Of a stretch of DNA of 31,775 nt, positions 6,889-15,700 are shown one piece after another (the stretch's first letter is position 1; each line of letters opens with the position of its first letter). The notes under the pieces were generated by a model that did no database searches, was not told the DNA's origin, and was given only the letters and a program-made list of their open reading frames with translations. Source of the DNA: Bacillota bacterium (GTDB lineage: Bacteria; Bacillota_E; RBS10-35; JAJYVN01); NCBI GenBank assembly GCA_021846605.1, contig JAJZWQ010000011.1, positions 1 to 31,775 of the forward strand. Direction: 5' to 3'. Position numbers and translations under genes: made by a program.

Positions 6889-7377
6889 GGTCTGCGTACC
6901 GGCCCGTCCGAGGCGCGCGTCCCGGGAGGGGTGGGCGGGCATCCCCAAGGCGCCGCGCCACAGCGCGCCATCCGTGAGAGAACACCGAACGTCCCCTCTG
7001 CGCCACACGGCCACCGCCCCGGCCACACGCCGCACCCGCGCATCCACGCACCGCTCCGTACCGTCCTCCTTGGTGCCCGCCCCGGCCGGGGCCAGACGGG
7101 AGCCCACCCCGCGCCGGACGGACGGCACAAGCGTGCCCGGATGGCCGATGGCCGCCACGAGGAGAGGGGATACGGTAATTCCGGTATTCCGCGCGGGAGC
7201 AGGAGATTTGTCCACGGCTAGCGAACCCCTGGAACGGCGCGCGCGCGTCGTTCCGCGCTTCCCCGCGGGAGCCGGTTCCACGGCCGGATCGCGGAAGATC
7301 GGCGCGGCCGGCCGGAGTGGACAGCGGCCGCTTGGCCGGTCGCCACGCGGATGTCGGACAGAAGGGCGGTGCGCAGG
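6889..7377. other. Gene-free stretch with an AT-rich tandem motif
   Basis: About 490 bases lie between nrdG and the desulfurase-like gene. No coding frame with a ribosome binding site and plausible composition was found. The only local feature is an AT-richer patch with two adjacent similar words, GGTAATTCC (7174-7182) and GGTATTCC (7183-7190), preceded by GGAGAGGGGATAC. It could belong to a promoter or operator for the downstream genes; this is conjecture. No terminator with a T tract was seen after nrdG. Confidence 0.35.
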
Positions 7378-8565
7378 GTGATTTACCTGGACAATGCGGC
7401 GACGGCCAATCCCAAGGCCCCGGGGGTGGGCGCCGCCATGGCGCGCAGCCTGGAGGAATGCAACGGTAACCCGGGCCACGGCGGACACCGGTCGGCCGTG
7501 GCCGCCACGCTGGCGGTGTACGCGGCGCGCGCCTCTCTGGCACGGCTTTTGGGTGTCTCGGACCCCGCGCGCCTGGTGTTCGCCTCCGGGGCGACCGCCG
7601 CCCTCAACCAGGCCATCTGGGGCAGCCTGCCGTCGGGCCCGGCGCATGTCGTCTGCGGCACGTGGGAACACAACGCGGTGCTCCGCCCGCTGTGGGCGTG
7701 GCGGCGGCGCACCGGGGGGACGGTGACGGTGCTGCCGGGCGATGCGGCGCGGCCGCTACGCGCGGAAGACGTGCAGGCCGCGTTGCGCCCGGACACCGCC
7801 CTGATCGCCATCAGCGCCGCCTCGAACGTGACTGGCGCGCTCGCCCCCGTGGCCGAGGTCGCCGAGGTGGCGCGGGCCCGCGGCGTGCGCCTCCTGGTGG
7901 ACGGAGCGCAGGTGGCCGGCCATCTGCCCCTGCGGCTGGACGCCCTGGGCGCCGACCTCTGGGTGGCCGCGGGACACAAGGGTCTCCTGGGTCCCCAGGG
8001 CGTCGGGGTGCTGTATCTGCGGCCGGGCTTGGAACTGGACCCGCTGCTGCAGGGCGGGGCTGGCTTCGACTCCGAGCGCGAGGCCCCCCCGGAGGCGGCC
8101 CCGGAGCGGTACGAGGCCGGCACGCTCAACACGCCTGGGATCCTGGGCCTGGGCGCCGCCGCCGACTACCTGTTGGGGCAGGACCTGCGCGAGATCCGCC
8201 GTCGGGAGGTGGACCATCTGGCGGCGCTGACCGAGGGCCTGCGGGGCGTCGCCGGGATCCGCACGTTCACGGCCCCCGACCCGCGCATGGGCGTGGGTGT
8301 GGTCTCCTGCCTGGTGGACGGATGGGACCCGGGGGAGGCTGCCGCCGTTCTGGACCGCTCCTTCGACATCGCCGTGCGCTCCGGGTTGCACTGCGCCCCC
8401 CTGGCCCACCGGGCGCTGGGTACCGCGCCCACCGGTACACTGCGCATTTCGACCGGAGCGTTCACCACCAGTTCGGACATCGCGGCCGCACTCAGCGCGC
8501 TGACCTGGCTGGCCGGACACCCGCAGTCCGCCGGCGTGGGGGGCGCCGCGCTTGCCCGAGCCTGA
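7378..8565 (+). CDS. Cysteine desulfurase-like class V aminotransferase (TIGR01977-like)
   Basis: This PLP enzyme of about 395 residues is expected to take sulfur (or selenium) from cysteine or selenocysteine and hold it as a persulfide. It opens with the family signature IYLDNAATANPKAPGV. The PLP lysine is K201 in AAGHKGLLGPQGVGVLY, and the catalytic cysteine is C339 in VRSGLHCAPLAH. LFDGAQVAGH-like LLVDGAQVAGHLPL supplies the cofactor aspartate. It resembles the family-type desulfurases that sit next to DUF3343 proteins rather than housekeeping IscS, and it has no iscU partner here. The start is GTG at 7378 with GAAGGG eleven bases upstream, matching the usual N-terminus; ATG at 7351 would add nine residues. 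The stop overlaps the next gene by 14 bases. Confidence 0.88.
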   Translation: MIYLDNAATANPKAPGVGAAMARSLEECNGNPGHGGHRSAVAATLAVYAARASLARLLGVSDPARLVFASGATAALNQAIWGSLPSGPAHVVCGTWEHNAVLRPLWAWRRRTGGTVTVLPGDAARPLRAEDVQAALRPDTALIAISAASNVTGALAPVAEVAEVARARGVRLLVDGAQVAGHLPLRLDALGADLWVAAGHKGLLGPQGVGVLYLRPGLELDPLLQGGAGFDSEREAPPEAAPERYEAGTLNTPGILGLGAAADYLLGQDLREIRRREVDHLAALTEGLRGVAGIRTFTAPDPRMGVGVVSCLVDGWDPGEAAAVLDRSFDIAVRSGLHCAPLAHRALGTAPTGTLRISTGAFTTSSDIAAALSALTWLAGHPQSAGVGGAALARA

Positions 8566-8803
8566 AGCCCGTCTGGTCTTCTCCGGACCGACGGCGCTGG
8601 CCCGCGCCTGGGCGGGGCTGGAAGCGCGCGGCTACTGGTGCACCATGGGGCCCGCGCCCGCCGGGGCCAGCCCGTGCGGGCTCGCCCTGGTGGTGCGGCG
8701 ACGGGATCTGGACGCGGTACTCGCGGCCTTGGCGGCCACGGGGGTGGCCCCCACTCGCGCGGTGGAGGCCCCGGGCGTCCCCCTGCCCGGGGCCATGGTC
8801 TGA
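8552..8803 (+). CDS. DUF3343 protein, putative sulfur/selenium carrier
   Basis: This 83-residue protein has the DUF3343 pattern: a first strand LVFSGPTALARAWAGLEARG, then a loop with PAPAGASPCGLALVV, then a helical half AVLAALAATGV. The cysteine in SPCG (C42) is the conserved one and would carry the sulfur or selenium; C29 is an extra cysteine. The start is TTG at 8552 preceded by GTGGGGGG, inside the 3' end of the desulfurase gene, so the two are coupled. In many Bacillota this pair lies near selenium genes such as selD or yedF. None of those is visible here, so the final acceptor is unknown. Confidence 0.85.
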   Translation: MPEPEARLVFSGPTALARAWAGLEARGYWCTMGPAPAGASPCGLALVVRRRDLDAVLAALAATGVAPTRAVEAPGVPLPGAMV

Positions 8804-8822
8804 CGCGGCGCGGCGGCGCCGA

Positions 8823-10007
8823 TCAGTCTCCGGCCGGGGACGCCGCCCCCTGCGTGGGCGCCGCCGGGAGAAGCAGGTCGGCGAACATCTCGGCGCGGGG
8901 CATGGTCGGTGCGGCATCGGTCCGCCAGGCGGTGGCCCCGCGCACCGCGCGCTGGGCCACCTGCCAACAGTAGCGGCAACTGCGGCAGGACAGCGTGCCG
9001 CAATCGTGTTTAAAGAAGAAGTCCAGGAAGTCCGTAGGGATGGCGGTGTTGTCCACCGCCAGGTGCCCGGCCTGTTCCAACTCCCGCGCCAGATCCGCCC
9101 AGCGCGCGGCATGGGGATTGGCCGGCTCGGCGGCACGGCGCCGGGCCAGCGCCAGCGGCGCGTGCTGCGACATGCTGATGATGTCCGTGAGGTCCCCGGG
9201 GTGGGAGCGCGCGGCGTACGCCCCAGCGGCGCGCAAAAGCCACGCCGTATCGCGACCGCGGCCGGCCAGCTTGAAGCGGTCGAAGCCCATGTCCTCGTAT
9301 TTCGCCAGGTCTTCGGGCCGAATCCAGCGCGAACGGATGATCTCCGCACCGTCCTGCGCGTAGCGCCCCGCGCACCAGAACAGCTCGTACTCCAGCACCG
9401 GGCGGTCCCCCGTGCGCGAGTGGAAGGCCGGGGAGGTCTGGTGCGCGCAGACGTACGGGCACTGGTAGACACAGCTATTGTTGGCGATCAGTTCCAGGTC
9501 GCAGGAGATTGCTGCGCGGATCTCGCGCAGCAGGGCGAAGTCCCGGTTGATGGTCTGGTGCAGGATGATGGTGTCGGCGCCCATGGCTTCGAACTGCCGG
9601 GCCTCGCGCGGGGAGTCGACGTGGACGAAGGACGAGATGGAGACCTCCAGGTCGGGGGAGACCTCCTTGGCCAGCGGGATCATCCAGGGCAGCCCCACGA
9701 CCAGGCCGTCGATCCCCGCCTCCACCAGGGCCTCCAGCTGCGCCCGCATCCGGGCCACGAACTCGGCGCGGTACTCGGCGTCGCCCACCGTGCCCACGTT
9801 CCACAGGTAGAGGAACCGCAGATGGAGGGCGTGGGCCAGCGCGATGTGCCGCCGCATCTGGTCCCAGTCGACCGCTGGCAGCACTGCGGAGGGCCTGCCT
9901 CCGCCCACCAGGTCGTTTTGGAGCTTTCCGAACACCGCATGCACGGGCAGGCGCGCCAACGCAGGCAACAGCGCGTCCTCCCAGTTCGTGGCCACGATCA
10001 AGCGCAC
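8823..10007 (-). CDS. U32 family protein with two cysteine clusters
   Basis: This 394-residue protein belongs to the peptidase U32 superfamily, a TIM-barrel group that includes the iron-sulfur proteins UbiU/UbiV and the RNA hydroxylases RlhA and TrhP. The barrel half carries LIANNSCVYQCPYVCAHQ with C179, C183 and C187, and C212 lies in ELFWCAGRY; four such cysteines usually bind one [4Fe-4S] cluster. A second set, CGTLSCRSCRYC (C336, C341, C344, C347), lies near the C-terminus and may hold another metal centre. The substrate is unknown; protease activity is not implied. The start is taken as GTG at 10007, eight bases after AAAGGGG; GTG at 10016 or ATG at 10025 are alternatives. The gene converges on the DUF3343 gene with 19 bases between stops. 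Confidence 0.85.
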   Translation of the reverse strand: MRLIVATNWEDALLPALARLPVHAVFGKLQNDLVGGGRPSAVLPAVDWDQMRRHIALAHALHLRFLYLWNVGTVGDAEYRAEFVARMRAQLEALVEAGIDGLVVGLPWMIPLAKEVSPDLEVSISSFVHVDSPREARQFEAMGADTIILHQTINRDFALLREIRAAISCDLELIANNSCVYQCPYVCAHQTSPAFHSRTGDRPVLEYELFWCAGRYAQDGAEIIRSRWIRPEDLAKYEDMGFDRFKLAGRGRDTAWLLRAAGAYAARSHPGDLTDIISMSQHAPLALARRRAAEPANPHAARWADLARELEQAGHLAVDNTAIPTDFLDFFFKHDCGTLSCRSCRYCWQVAQRAVRGATAWRTDAAPTMPRAEMFADLLLPAAPTQGAASPAGD

Positions 10008-10281
10008 GCCCCGCACCCCTTTCATCCCTGCAAACGCCGGAACCCCGGAGCCCCATGCAGTAGAGCACCCCCTTTGGCGACTGCCCACGGCCGGCCGGGC
10101 ACGCTTTGGTGGCCGAGTGGCGTCACGGCGGGCGCACGGCCATTCGGCCCCCGCGCTGTGCGCCGGACGGTCGCCGCCAAGCGCCCATCTGGCCGGTGTC
10201 CGACGGCGGGCCCAGGCCGCACGCTGTGGTTTGCACGCGCGCGCGGCGCCGCTGCGGGGCGCGACGGAAGGGGATGGGATC

Positions 10282-11364
10282 GTGGGGTGGGTGCTGGCGG
10301 TTGCCGAAGACGAAAGCACCGCACCGGTGTTGCGCTGGTTCGAGCATGGCCTGCGGGCCAAACTGGAAACCAGCGCGTTTGCGATACCGGCCACGCAGGT
10401 GGTCTGGAATATGTTTCCAGAGGGGAACCTGCGGCCGTACCGCAGGCGCTCCCAGGCGACCTTCGTCGTCGGCGTGACCGTTGGACCTGATCCAGAGGGC
10501 GGCGCGTTGGAGGCGCTGTATCCGCTACTCATCCGTTCGCTGAGCAACCTGCTGGTGTATATCGTGCCGCCGGCCAGCGGCGACGGCCCACCGGCCGCGA
10601 CGTACTTCGTCACCCTGGAGCGCGGTTGCTATACGATGGAGGGGGGGGACGCGGACTACTTCTCCGCGGTGCTGGAGCGCGTGCAGCCCCTGGCGGGGTC
10701 GCACCTGGTCATCGACAACGAGTTCGTCGCGGATCTGCCGGCCGAGATGCGCTTCGGCAACGAGCGGACCCTGGCGATCGCCGAGGCGTCGCGCCGGCTG
10801 AAGGAGATGGATCTGCTGCCGGCGCCCTTCCCCATCGAGCGGCTGCTCGACCCCCGCGACTACGCCCACCTGCGGCGCATGTTCCAGCTCGGCGGGCTCA
10901 GCTACGGGAACGTCAGCGTACGGGAGCCGGGGGCCGGCTTCTGGATGAGCGCCAGCGGCGTCGACAAGTCGCGGCTGGAGCGGGTCGGCGAGGAGATCCT
11001 GCTCGTCCGCGGGTACGATGAGGCCGAGAACCGCATGGTGGTCAGCGTCCCAGAGGGTGTGCGCCCGCGGCGCGTCTCTGTGGACGCGATCGAACACTGG
11101 ATGATCTACGGGGAGTTCCCGGGGGTGCACGCCGTGCTGCACGTGCATGCCTGGATGGACGGTGTTCCGAGCACCGACGTGAACTTTCCCTGCGGCACCG
11201 TGGAACTGGCCCGGGCGGTGCGCGACCGCCTCCAGGCGGCTCCGGACCCCGTGCACGCGGTGGTCGGGCTGCGCAACCACGGCCTGACGATCACCGGGGA
11301 GGACCTGGACGAGATCTTTGCGCGGGTCACGCCGCACCTGCTCCGCCAGATTCCCATGCAGTAG
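10282..11364 (+). CDS. Class II aldolase/adducin domain fused to an unknown N-terminal domain
   Basis: This is a 360-residue protein. Residues about 195-355 form a class II (zinc) aldolase fold: GGLSYGNVSVRE, SASGVDKSRL, the zinc pair H287 and H289 in LHVHAW, and the third ligand H333 in GLRNHGLTITG. Such enzymes cleave or epimerise phosphorylated sugars such as fuculose- or ribulose-phosphate. Residues 1-190 (GWVLAVAEDESTAPVLRWFE ... NERTLAIAEASRRLKEMDLL) are not a domain I recognise and look alpha/beta. The family alone is normally about 200-230 residues, so this is a fusion. The start is GTG at 10282 with GGAAGGGG eight bases upstream. An alcohol dehydrogenase follows 18 bases later, so a sugar or sugar-alcohol pathway is likely, but the substrate is unknown. 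Confidence 0.85.
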   Translation: MGWVLAVAEDESTAPVLRWFEHGLRAKLETSAFAIPATQVVWNMFPEGNLRPYRRRSQATFVVGVTVGPDPEGGALEALYPLLIRSLSNLLVYIVPPASGDGPPAATYFVTLERGCYTMEGGDADYFSAVLERVQPLAGSHLVIDNEFVADLPAEMRFGNERTLAIAEASRRLKEMDLLPAPFPIERLLDPRDYAHLRRMFQLGGLSYGNVSVREPGAGFWMSASGVDKSRLERVGEEILLVRGYDEAENRMVVSVPEGVRPRRVSVDAIEHWMIYGEFPGVHAVLHVHAWMDGVPSTDVNFPCGTVELARAVRDRLQAAPDPVHAVVGLRNHGLTITGEDLDEIFARVTPHLLRQIPMQ

Positions 11365-11382
11365 CCCCCAGGGGGGACGGGC

Positions 11383-12588
11383 GTGCGCGCCCTGGAGTAC
11401 CGGCTCGACGCCGCGCGCTGGCTGGCCGCCCGACACTTGGGCGGCCGCTGGTCTTCGTTGGCCGTGGGGTTCAGCGGGGTGCGCCTGCGCGACCGGCCCG
11501 TGCCGGCCCCGCCCGCGGCGGGGTGGGTCCGGCTGCGTGTGCGCCAGACGGGCATCTGCGGCACCGATGTGGCCACGCTCCGGGGCCGGACCGGCCCCCA
11601 ATTGTCGCCGTTCGTCTCCTTCCCCGCGGTTCTTGGCCATGAGGTCTTGGCCGTCGTCGAGGAGGGGGAGTTGGCTGGACGGCGGGTCGTGCTCGACCCG
11701 TTTCTGGGCTGCGCCGCGCGCGGCCTACCCCTGTGCCCCGCCTGCAGCGCGGGCCATGGCGCGCTGTGCCACCGTTTCGCGCAGGGCGATCTCGCTCCGG
11801 GCATGCTCACCGGGTACTGCCGGGACGTCTCCGGCGGTTGGGCGGAGGCGATGGTGGCCCATCCGGGCCAGATGCACCCCGTCCCCGACGGGCTGGACGA
11901 CGACAGCGCCGTACTGGCCGAACCGCTGGCGGTGGCGCTGCACGGCGTGCTTGCGGCCCGGCCGGCCACCGGCGACCGGGTGCTGATCATCGGAGCGGGC
12001 ACGATCGGGCTGTGCGTGCTCGCCGCGCTGCGCCTTTTGGAGACACCGGCCGAGGTCGTGGCCGTGGCCCGCCACCCCTGGCAGGCGGACCGGGCGCGGG
12101 CGCTGGGCGCGCCGCACGTCGTGCCCGATGTCGCGGCGGCGGAGCGCCTGGCCGCTGACGCCGGATGGGGTTCCGCGCACGCCGGGCTGTGGGGGACCCA
12201 GGGCTGGACCGGGGGCTTTGACCACGTCTTCGACGCGGTGGGTTCGGCCGCATCCATGGCCGCCGCCCTGCGGCTGGCCCAGGCCGGGGGCCAGGTGCAG
12301 TTGCTGGGGTGCAGCGGGGTGCTGCCGCGCCTGGACCTCACGCCGGTCTGGGCCCACGAACTGGATGTGCGCGGCTTTTGCGGCTACGGGTCCGAACCCC
12401 AGGCGCAGGGCATGCACACCATCGCCTACGGCATGCGCTTGCTCGCCGGGCGTCCGGACGTCCGGCTGGGGGAACTGGTCACCCACCGCTTCCCCCTCGA
12501 AGGCTATCGGGAAGCGCTGTCCGCGGCCTTCTTCCATCGCGCCAGCCATGCGCTCAAGGTCGTGTTCACCCCCGCGCCCGAGTCCTGA
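11383..12588 (+). CDS. Zinc-dependent medium-chain alcohol/polyol dehydrogenase
   Basis: This 401-residue MDR-family oxidoreductase should oxidise an alcohol or sugar alcohol with NAD(P). The catalytic zinc site is C59 in GICGTDV, H86/E87 in LGHEV and probably E180 in LAEPLAVALHG. A structural zinc lobe has C110, C118, C121 and C129 (CPACSAGHGALC). The Rossmann motif is GAGTIG (204-209). The first 40 residues extend beyond the usual family N-terminus. The start is GTG at 11383 after AGGGGGGAC. It is 18 bases downstream of the aldolase fusion and almost certainly co-transcribed. By family it is closest to sorbitol/threonine-type dehydrogenases; the exact substrate cannot be read from the sequence. 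The stop is followed by a leader with several small hairpins before the GH3 gene. Confidence 0.9.
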   Translation: MRALEYRLDAARWLAARHLGGRWSSLAVGFSGVRLRDRPVPAPPAAGWVRLRVRQTGICGTDVATLRGRTGPQLSPFVSFPAVLGHEVLAVVEEGELAGRRVVLDPFLGCAARGLPLCPACSAGHGALCHRFAQGDLAPGMLTGYCRDVSGGWAEAMVAHPGQMHPVPDGLDDDSAVLAEPLAVALHGVLAARPATGDRVLIIGAGTIGLCVLAALRLLETPAEVVAVARHPWQADRARALGAPHVVPDVAAAERLAADAGWGSAHAGLWGTQGWTGGFDHVFDAVGSAASMAAALRLAQAGGQVQLLGCSGVLPRLDLTPVWAHELDVRGFCGYGSEPQAQGMHTIAYGMRLLAGRPDVRLGELVTHRFPLEGYREALSAAFFHRASHALKVVFTPAPES

Positions 12589-12609
12589 CCCCAGCGGGTA
12601 GGCGGCGGA

Positions 12610-12706
12610 CCGGCGCGGTCCCCCACGAGCAGGAGCGCGCCGGGGGAGTGTGGTATCTCCACGGGCGTATCCGCTCGCTTGAGCGTCGGCGAAGGAGTGA
12701 CCTCCT
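12610..12706 (+). promoter_or_regulatory. Hairpin-rich leader before the GH3 gene
   Basis: Three inverted repeats stand in a row: CCGGCGCG (12610-12617) with CGCGCCGG (12636-12643); GTGG with CCAC around TATCT (about 12650-12662); and AGGAG (12693-12697) with CTCCT (12702-12706). The last would sequester a ribosome-binding sequence that lies 18 bases before the GTG start. The first may be the terminator of the dehydrogenase transcript, though it lacks a T tract. No known riboswitch class is recognised. Confidence 0.3.
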
Positions 12707-12715
12707 GTCAGGCAG

Positions 12716-15700
12716 GTGTGGCTGCGCACCGTTGCACTGGCCCTGACTGGCTGTGGGCTTCTGTTGGTCGGGTGCGCGGCGCATTCTGGCGGTCACGGCA
12801 CGTCCTCGGTGTCTGGCGCGCAGGGGCCGTGCCCCTGGCTCAACACCCAGTACCCCGTTTCCAAACGCGTGCAGATGCTGATGGCGGCGATGACGCTCAA
12901 CGAGAAGATCGCCGAGATGACGGCGTTCAATACGACCAAGACCGGGCCGTACGCCGGCTACGAGGGGTACGTGCCCGCCCAGTCGGCCCTGTGCATCCCG
13001 CCGCTCACCGAGCAGGACGATTCGGCGGGTGTCGGCGCCGGCGCCACCGGCGTCACGCAGTTGCCGGCGCCCGAGGCGGCGGCCTCGACGTGGGACCCCG
13101 CCCTGCTCAACGCCTATGGCACCGTGATCGGGTCGGAGGAACGGGCCAAGGGGATCGACTTCGCGCTTGCGCCCACGGTCAACATCATGCGCAATGTGCT
13201 CTGGGGGCGCGCCTTTGAGACCCTGGGCGAGGATCCCTACCTGACCGCCCAGTTGGACGTGGCCGACATCCAGGGTATCCAGAGCCAGCACGTGATCGTG
13301 GACGTCAAGCACTTCGACGCCTACAACCAGGAGACATACCGGAACACGCCAGCGGACGATGTCATCGTTTCCACGCGTGTGCTCCACGAGATCTACATGC
13401 CGGCCTTCGAGGCGGCGATCCGCACCGGGCAGGCCGGATCGGTCATGTGCGCTTACAGCACCGTGAACGGAGCGTACTCCTGCCAGAACCCCTACCTGCT
13501 CACCGATGTGCTCGACGGCCGCTGGGGATTCACCGGCTTCGTGCGCTCGGACGGCGGCGCCAACCATTCCGTGGTGGCCTCGGTCAACGCCGGGCTGGAC
13601 CAGGAGAAGGGGAGCGACTACTTCCAGAACGGGCAACTGGCCGCGGCTGTCCAGGCGGGCGAGGTCAGCCTGAGCACGGTGAACACCGCGGTCAGCCGCA
13701 TCCTGGGCGAGATGTTCCGCTTCAACCTGTTCAACAAGCCCCCCGTCCTGAACCTGCAGGCGGTGGTCACCAACGCGGCGCACGCCGCCGTGGCCCTGCA
13801 GGTGGAAGAGGACGGCACGGTGCTGCTCCAGAACGCGGGCGGGATCCTGCCGCTGTCCTCCAAGGTGCGCTCGATCGCGGTGATCGGCCCCGATGGCGGA
13901 TCCCAGCCCTTCACCTCGGGCGGCGGCAGCGCGCATGTGGTCGCGCCCTACGTGATCACCCCCTACCAGGGGATCGCGACGCGGGCCGGGAGTGCGGTCA
14001 CCGTCACCTACTCGGTGGGTACCCCCACCGACCCCGCGGCGCTGGCCGCGGCAGTGCAGGCGGCCAAGGCGGCCCAGGTGGCGATCGTCTTCGTCAACGA
14101 CGTGGAGACCGAGGGGAAGGACCGCACGTCGCTGACGCTGCCCAACGATCAGAATGCCCTGATCGAGGCGGTGGCCCAGGCCAACGCCAACACGATCGTG
14201 GTGCTCAACACGGGGGCGCCGGTGACCATGCCCTGGCTCTCGCAGGTCAAGGGACTGCTGGAGGCCTGGTACGCGGGGCAGGAGGACGGCAAGGCGATCG
14301 CGGCCGTGCTGTTCGGCGACGTCAATCCCGGCGGCAAACTGCCGCTCACCTTCCCGGTGAGCCTGTCGCAGTCCCCCACGGACACCCCGGCGCAGTTCCC
14401 GGGCGTCAACGGCCAGGTGCTGTACAGCGAGGGCCTGGACGTCGGCTACCGCTGGTATGAGGTCCACCATCTCCAGCCGCTCTTCCCGTTCGGCTTTGGC
14501 CTCTCGTACACGACATTCTCCTTCAGCGGCCTGAAGGTGGAGCAGCCACAGGTGGCCCTGGCCGGCCCCGTCGGCGCCGACCGGCCCGCGTCGATCAGTG
14601 GCGCGGCCGAGTGCTGTCTGGAGCACGTGGCCGCCACGGTGACGAACACGGGCCAACGCGTCGGCGCCGAGGTGGCGCAGCTCTACCTGGGGGACCCCGC
14701 CAGCACCGGCGAGCCCCCGCGGCAACTGAAGGGCTTTCAGCGGGTGGTGCTCCAGCCCGGCCAGTCCCAGCAGGTGACCTTCACGCTGTCCGCGCGGGAC
14801 CTGGCCTACTGGAACACGCCGGCCAACGGCTTTGTCGTGGCGCCCGGGACGTATCAGGTCTATGTCGGGGACGCGTCGGCGACGGCCGACCTCCCCCTGC
14901 GGGGCAGCTTCCAGGTGGTGCGCAGCACGGGGCCGCAGAGCATCCAGGTGTCCGCGCCCCAGAGCGTGGTCGCGCCGATCAGCCAGCGGGTCACCGCCAC
15001 GTTCACCAATGGCAGCGGCGTCACCGATGGCAAGGTCGCGGTGCACCTGCGCGTGGGCACCGGCGGCATGGCGGAGCCCGCGGCGGGCGCCGCCTTCGCG
15101 CTGTCCTTCCGGCCGGTGTGCGGTGGGCGGCAGGGCCCGGTCGGCGGTGCCTGCCCCGTCGTGGCCCAACTGGCGCCCGGCGGGTCGCTGACCGCCACCT
15201 GGGTCGTGCGATTCCCGGCCAATGCGGCCCGCGGGAGCTACCAGTTCAACGTGACGGCGGGGTACCAGACCCCGGCCGGCCCCCAGCAGACGGAGAACTC
15301 GGCCACGACCACCCTGCCATACGCCACGTTGGCGTCGGCCTTCAACAACGTCGGCATCACGACGTCGGCCACTGCGGCGAAGGGGAACTTCGACGGTTCG
15401 GGCAACAGCTACGCGGCCAGCCTGCTGCAGGGCGCCGGCCTGGGCCCCGGGGCCAGCGTGACCGTGGGCGGGATGCACTTCACCTGGCCGGCGCCGGCCC
15501 CCGGCGCCCCCGACAACATCAGCACCCTGGGGCAGGTCGTCGCGTTCTCCGGCCAGGGCAGCACGCTGGGCTTCCTGGGGGCCGCTGTGTATGGTACGCA
15601 GCCGGGGACCGGCACCGTGCTGTATAGCGACGGGACCACCCAGTCCTTCAGCATCACCTTCGGCGACTGGTTCGGTCCGTCCGCGCCCGGGGACCAGGTC

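Noticed and set aside
10045..10062. CCCATGCAGTAG near 10054 repeated at the end of the aldolase gene (11353-11364)
   Set aside because: Only twelve bases are shared and the flanks differ; no structure or duplication supports it.
7662..10490. Plus-strand 942-codon frame through the desulfurase, DUF3343 and U32 region
   Set aside because: It is out of frame with the desulfurase and antisense to the U32 gene; its composition is unlike a protein.
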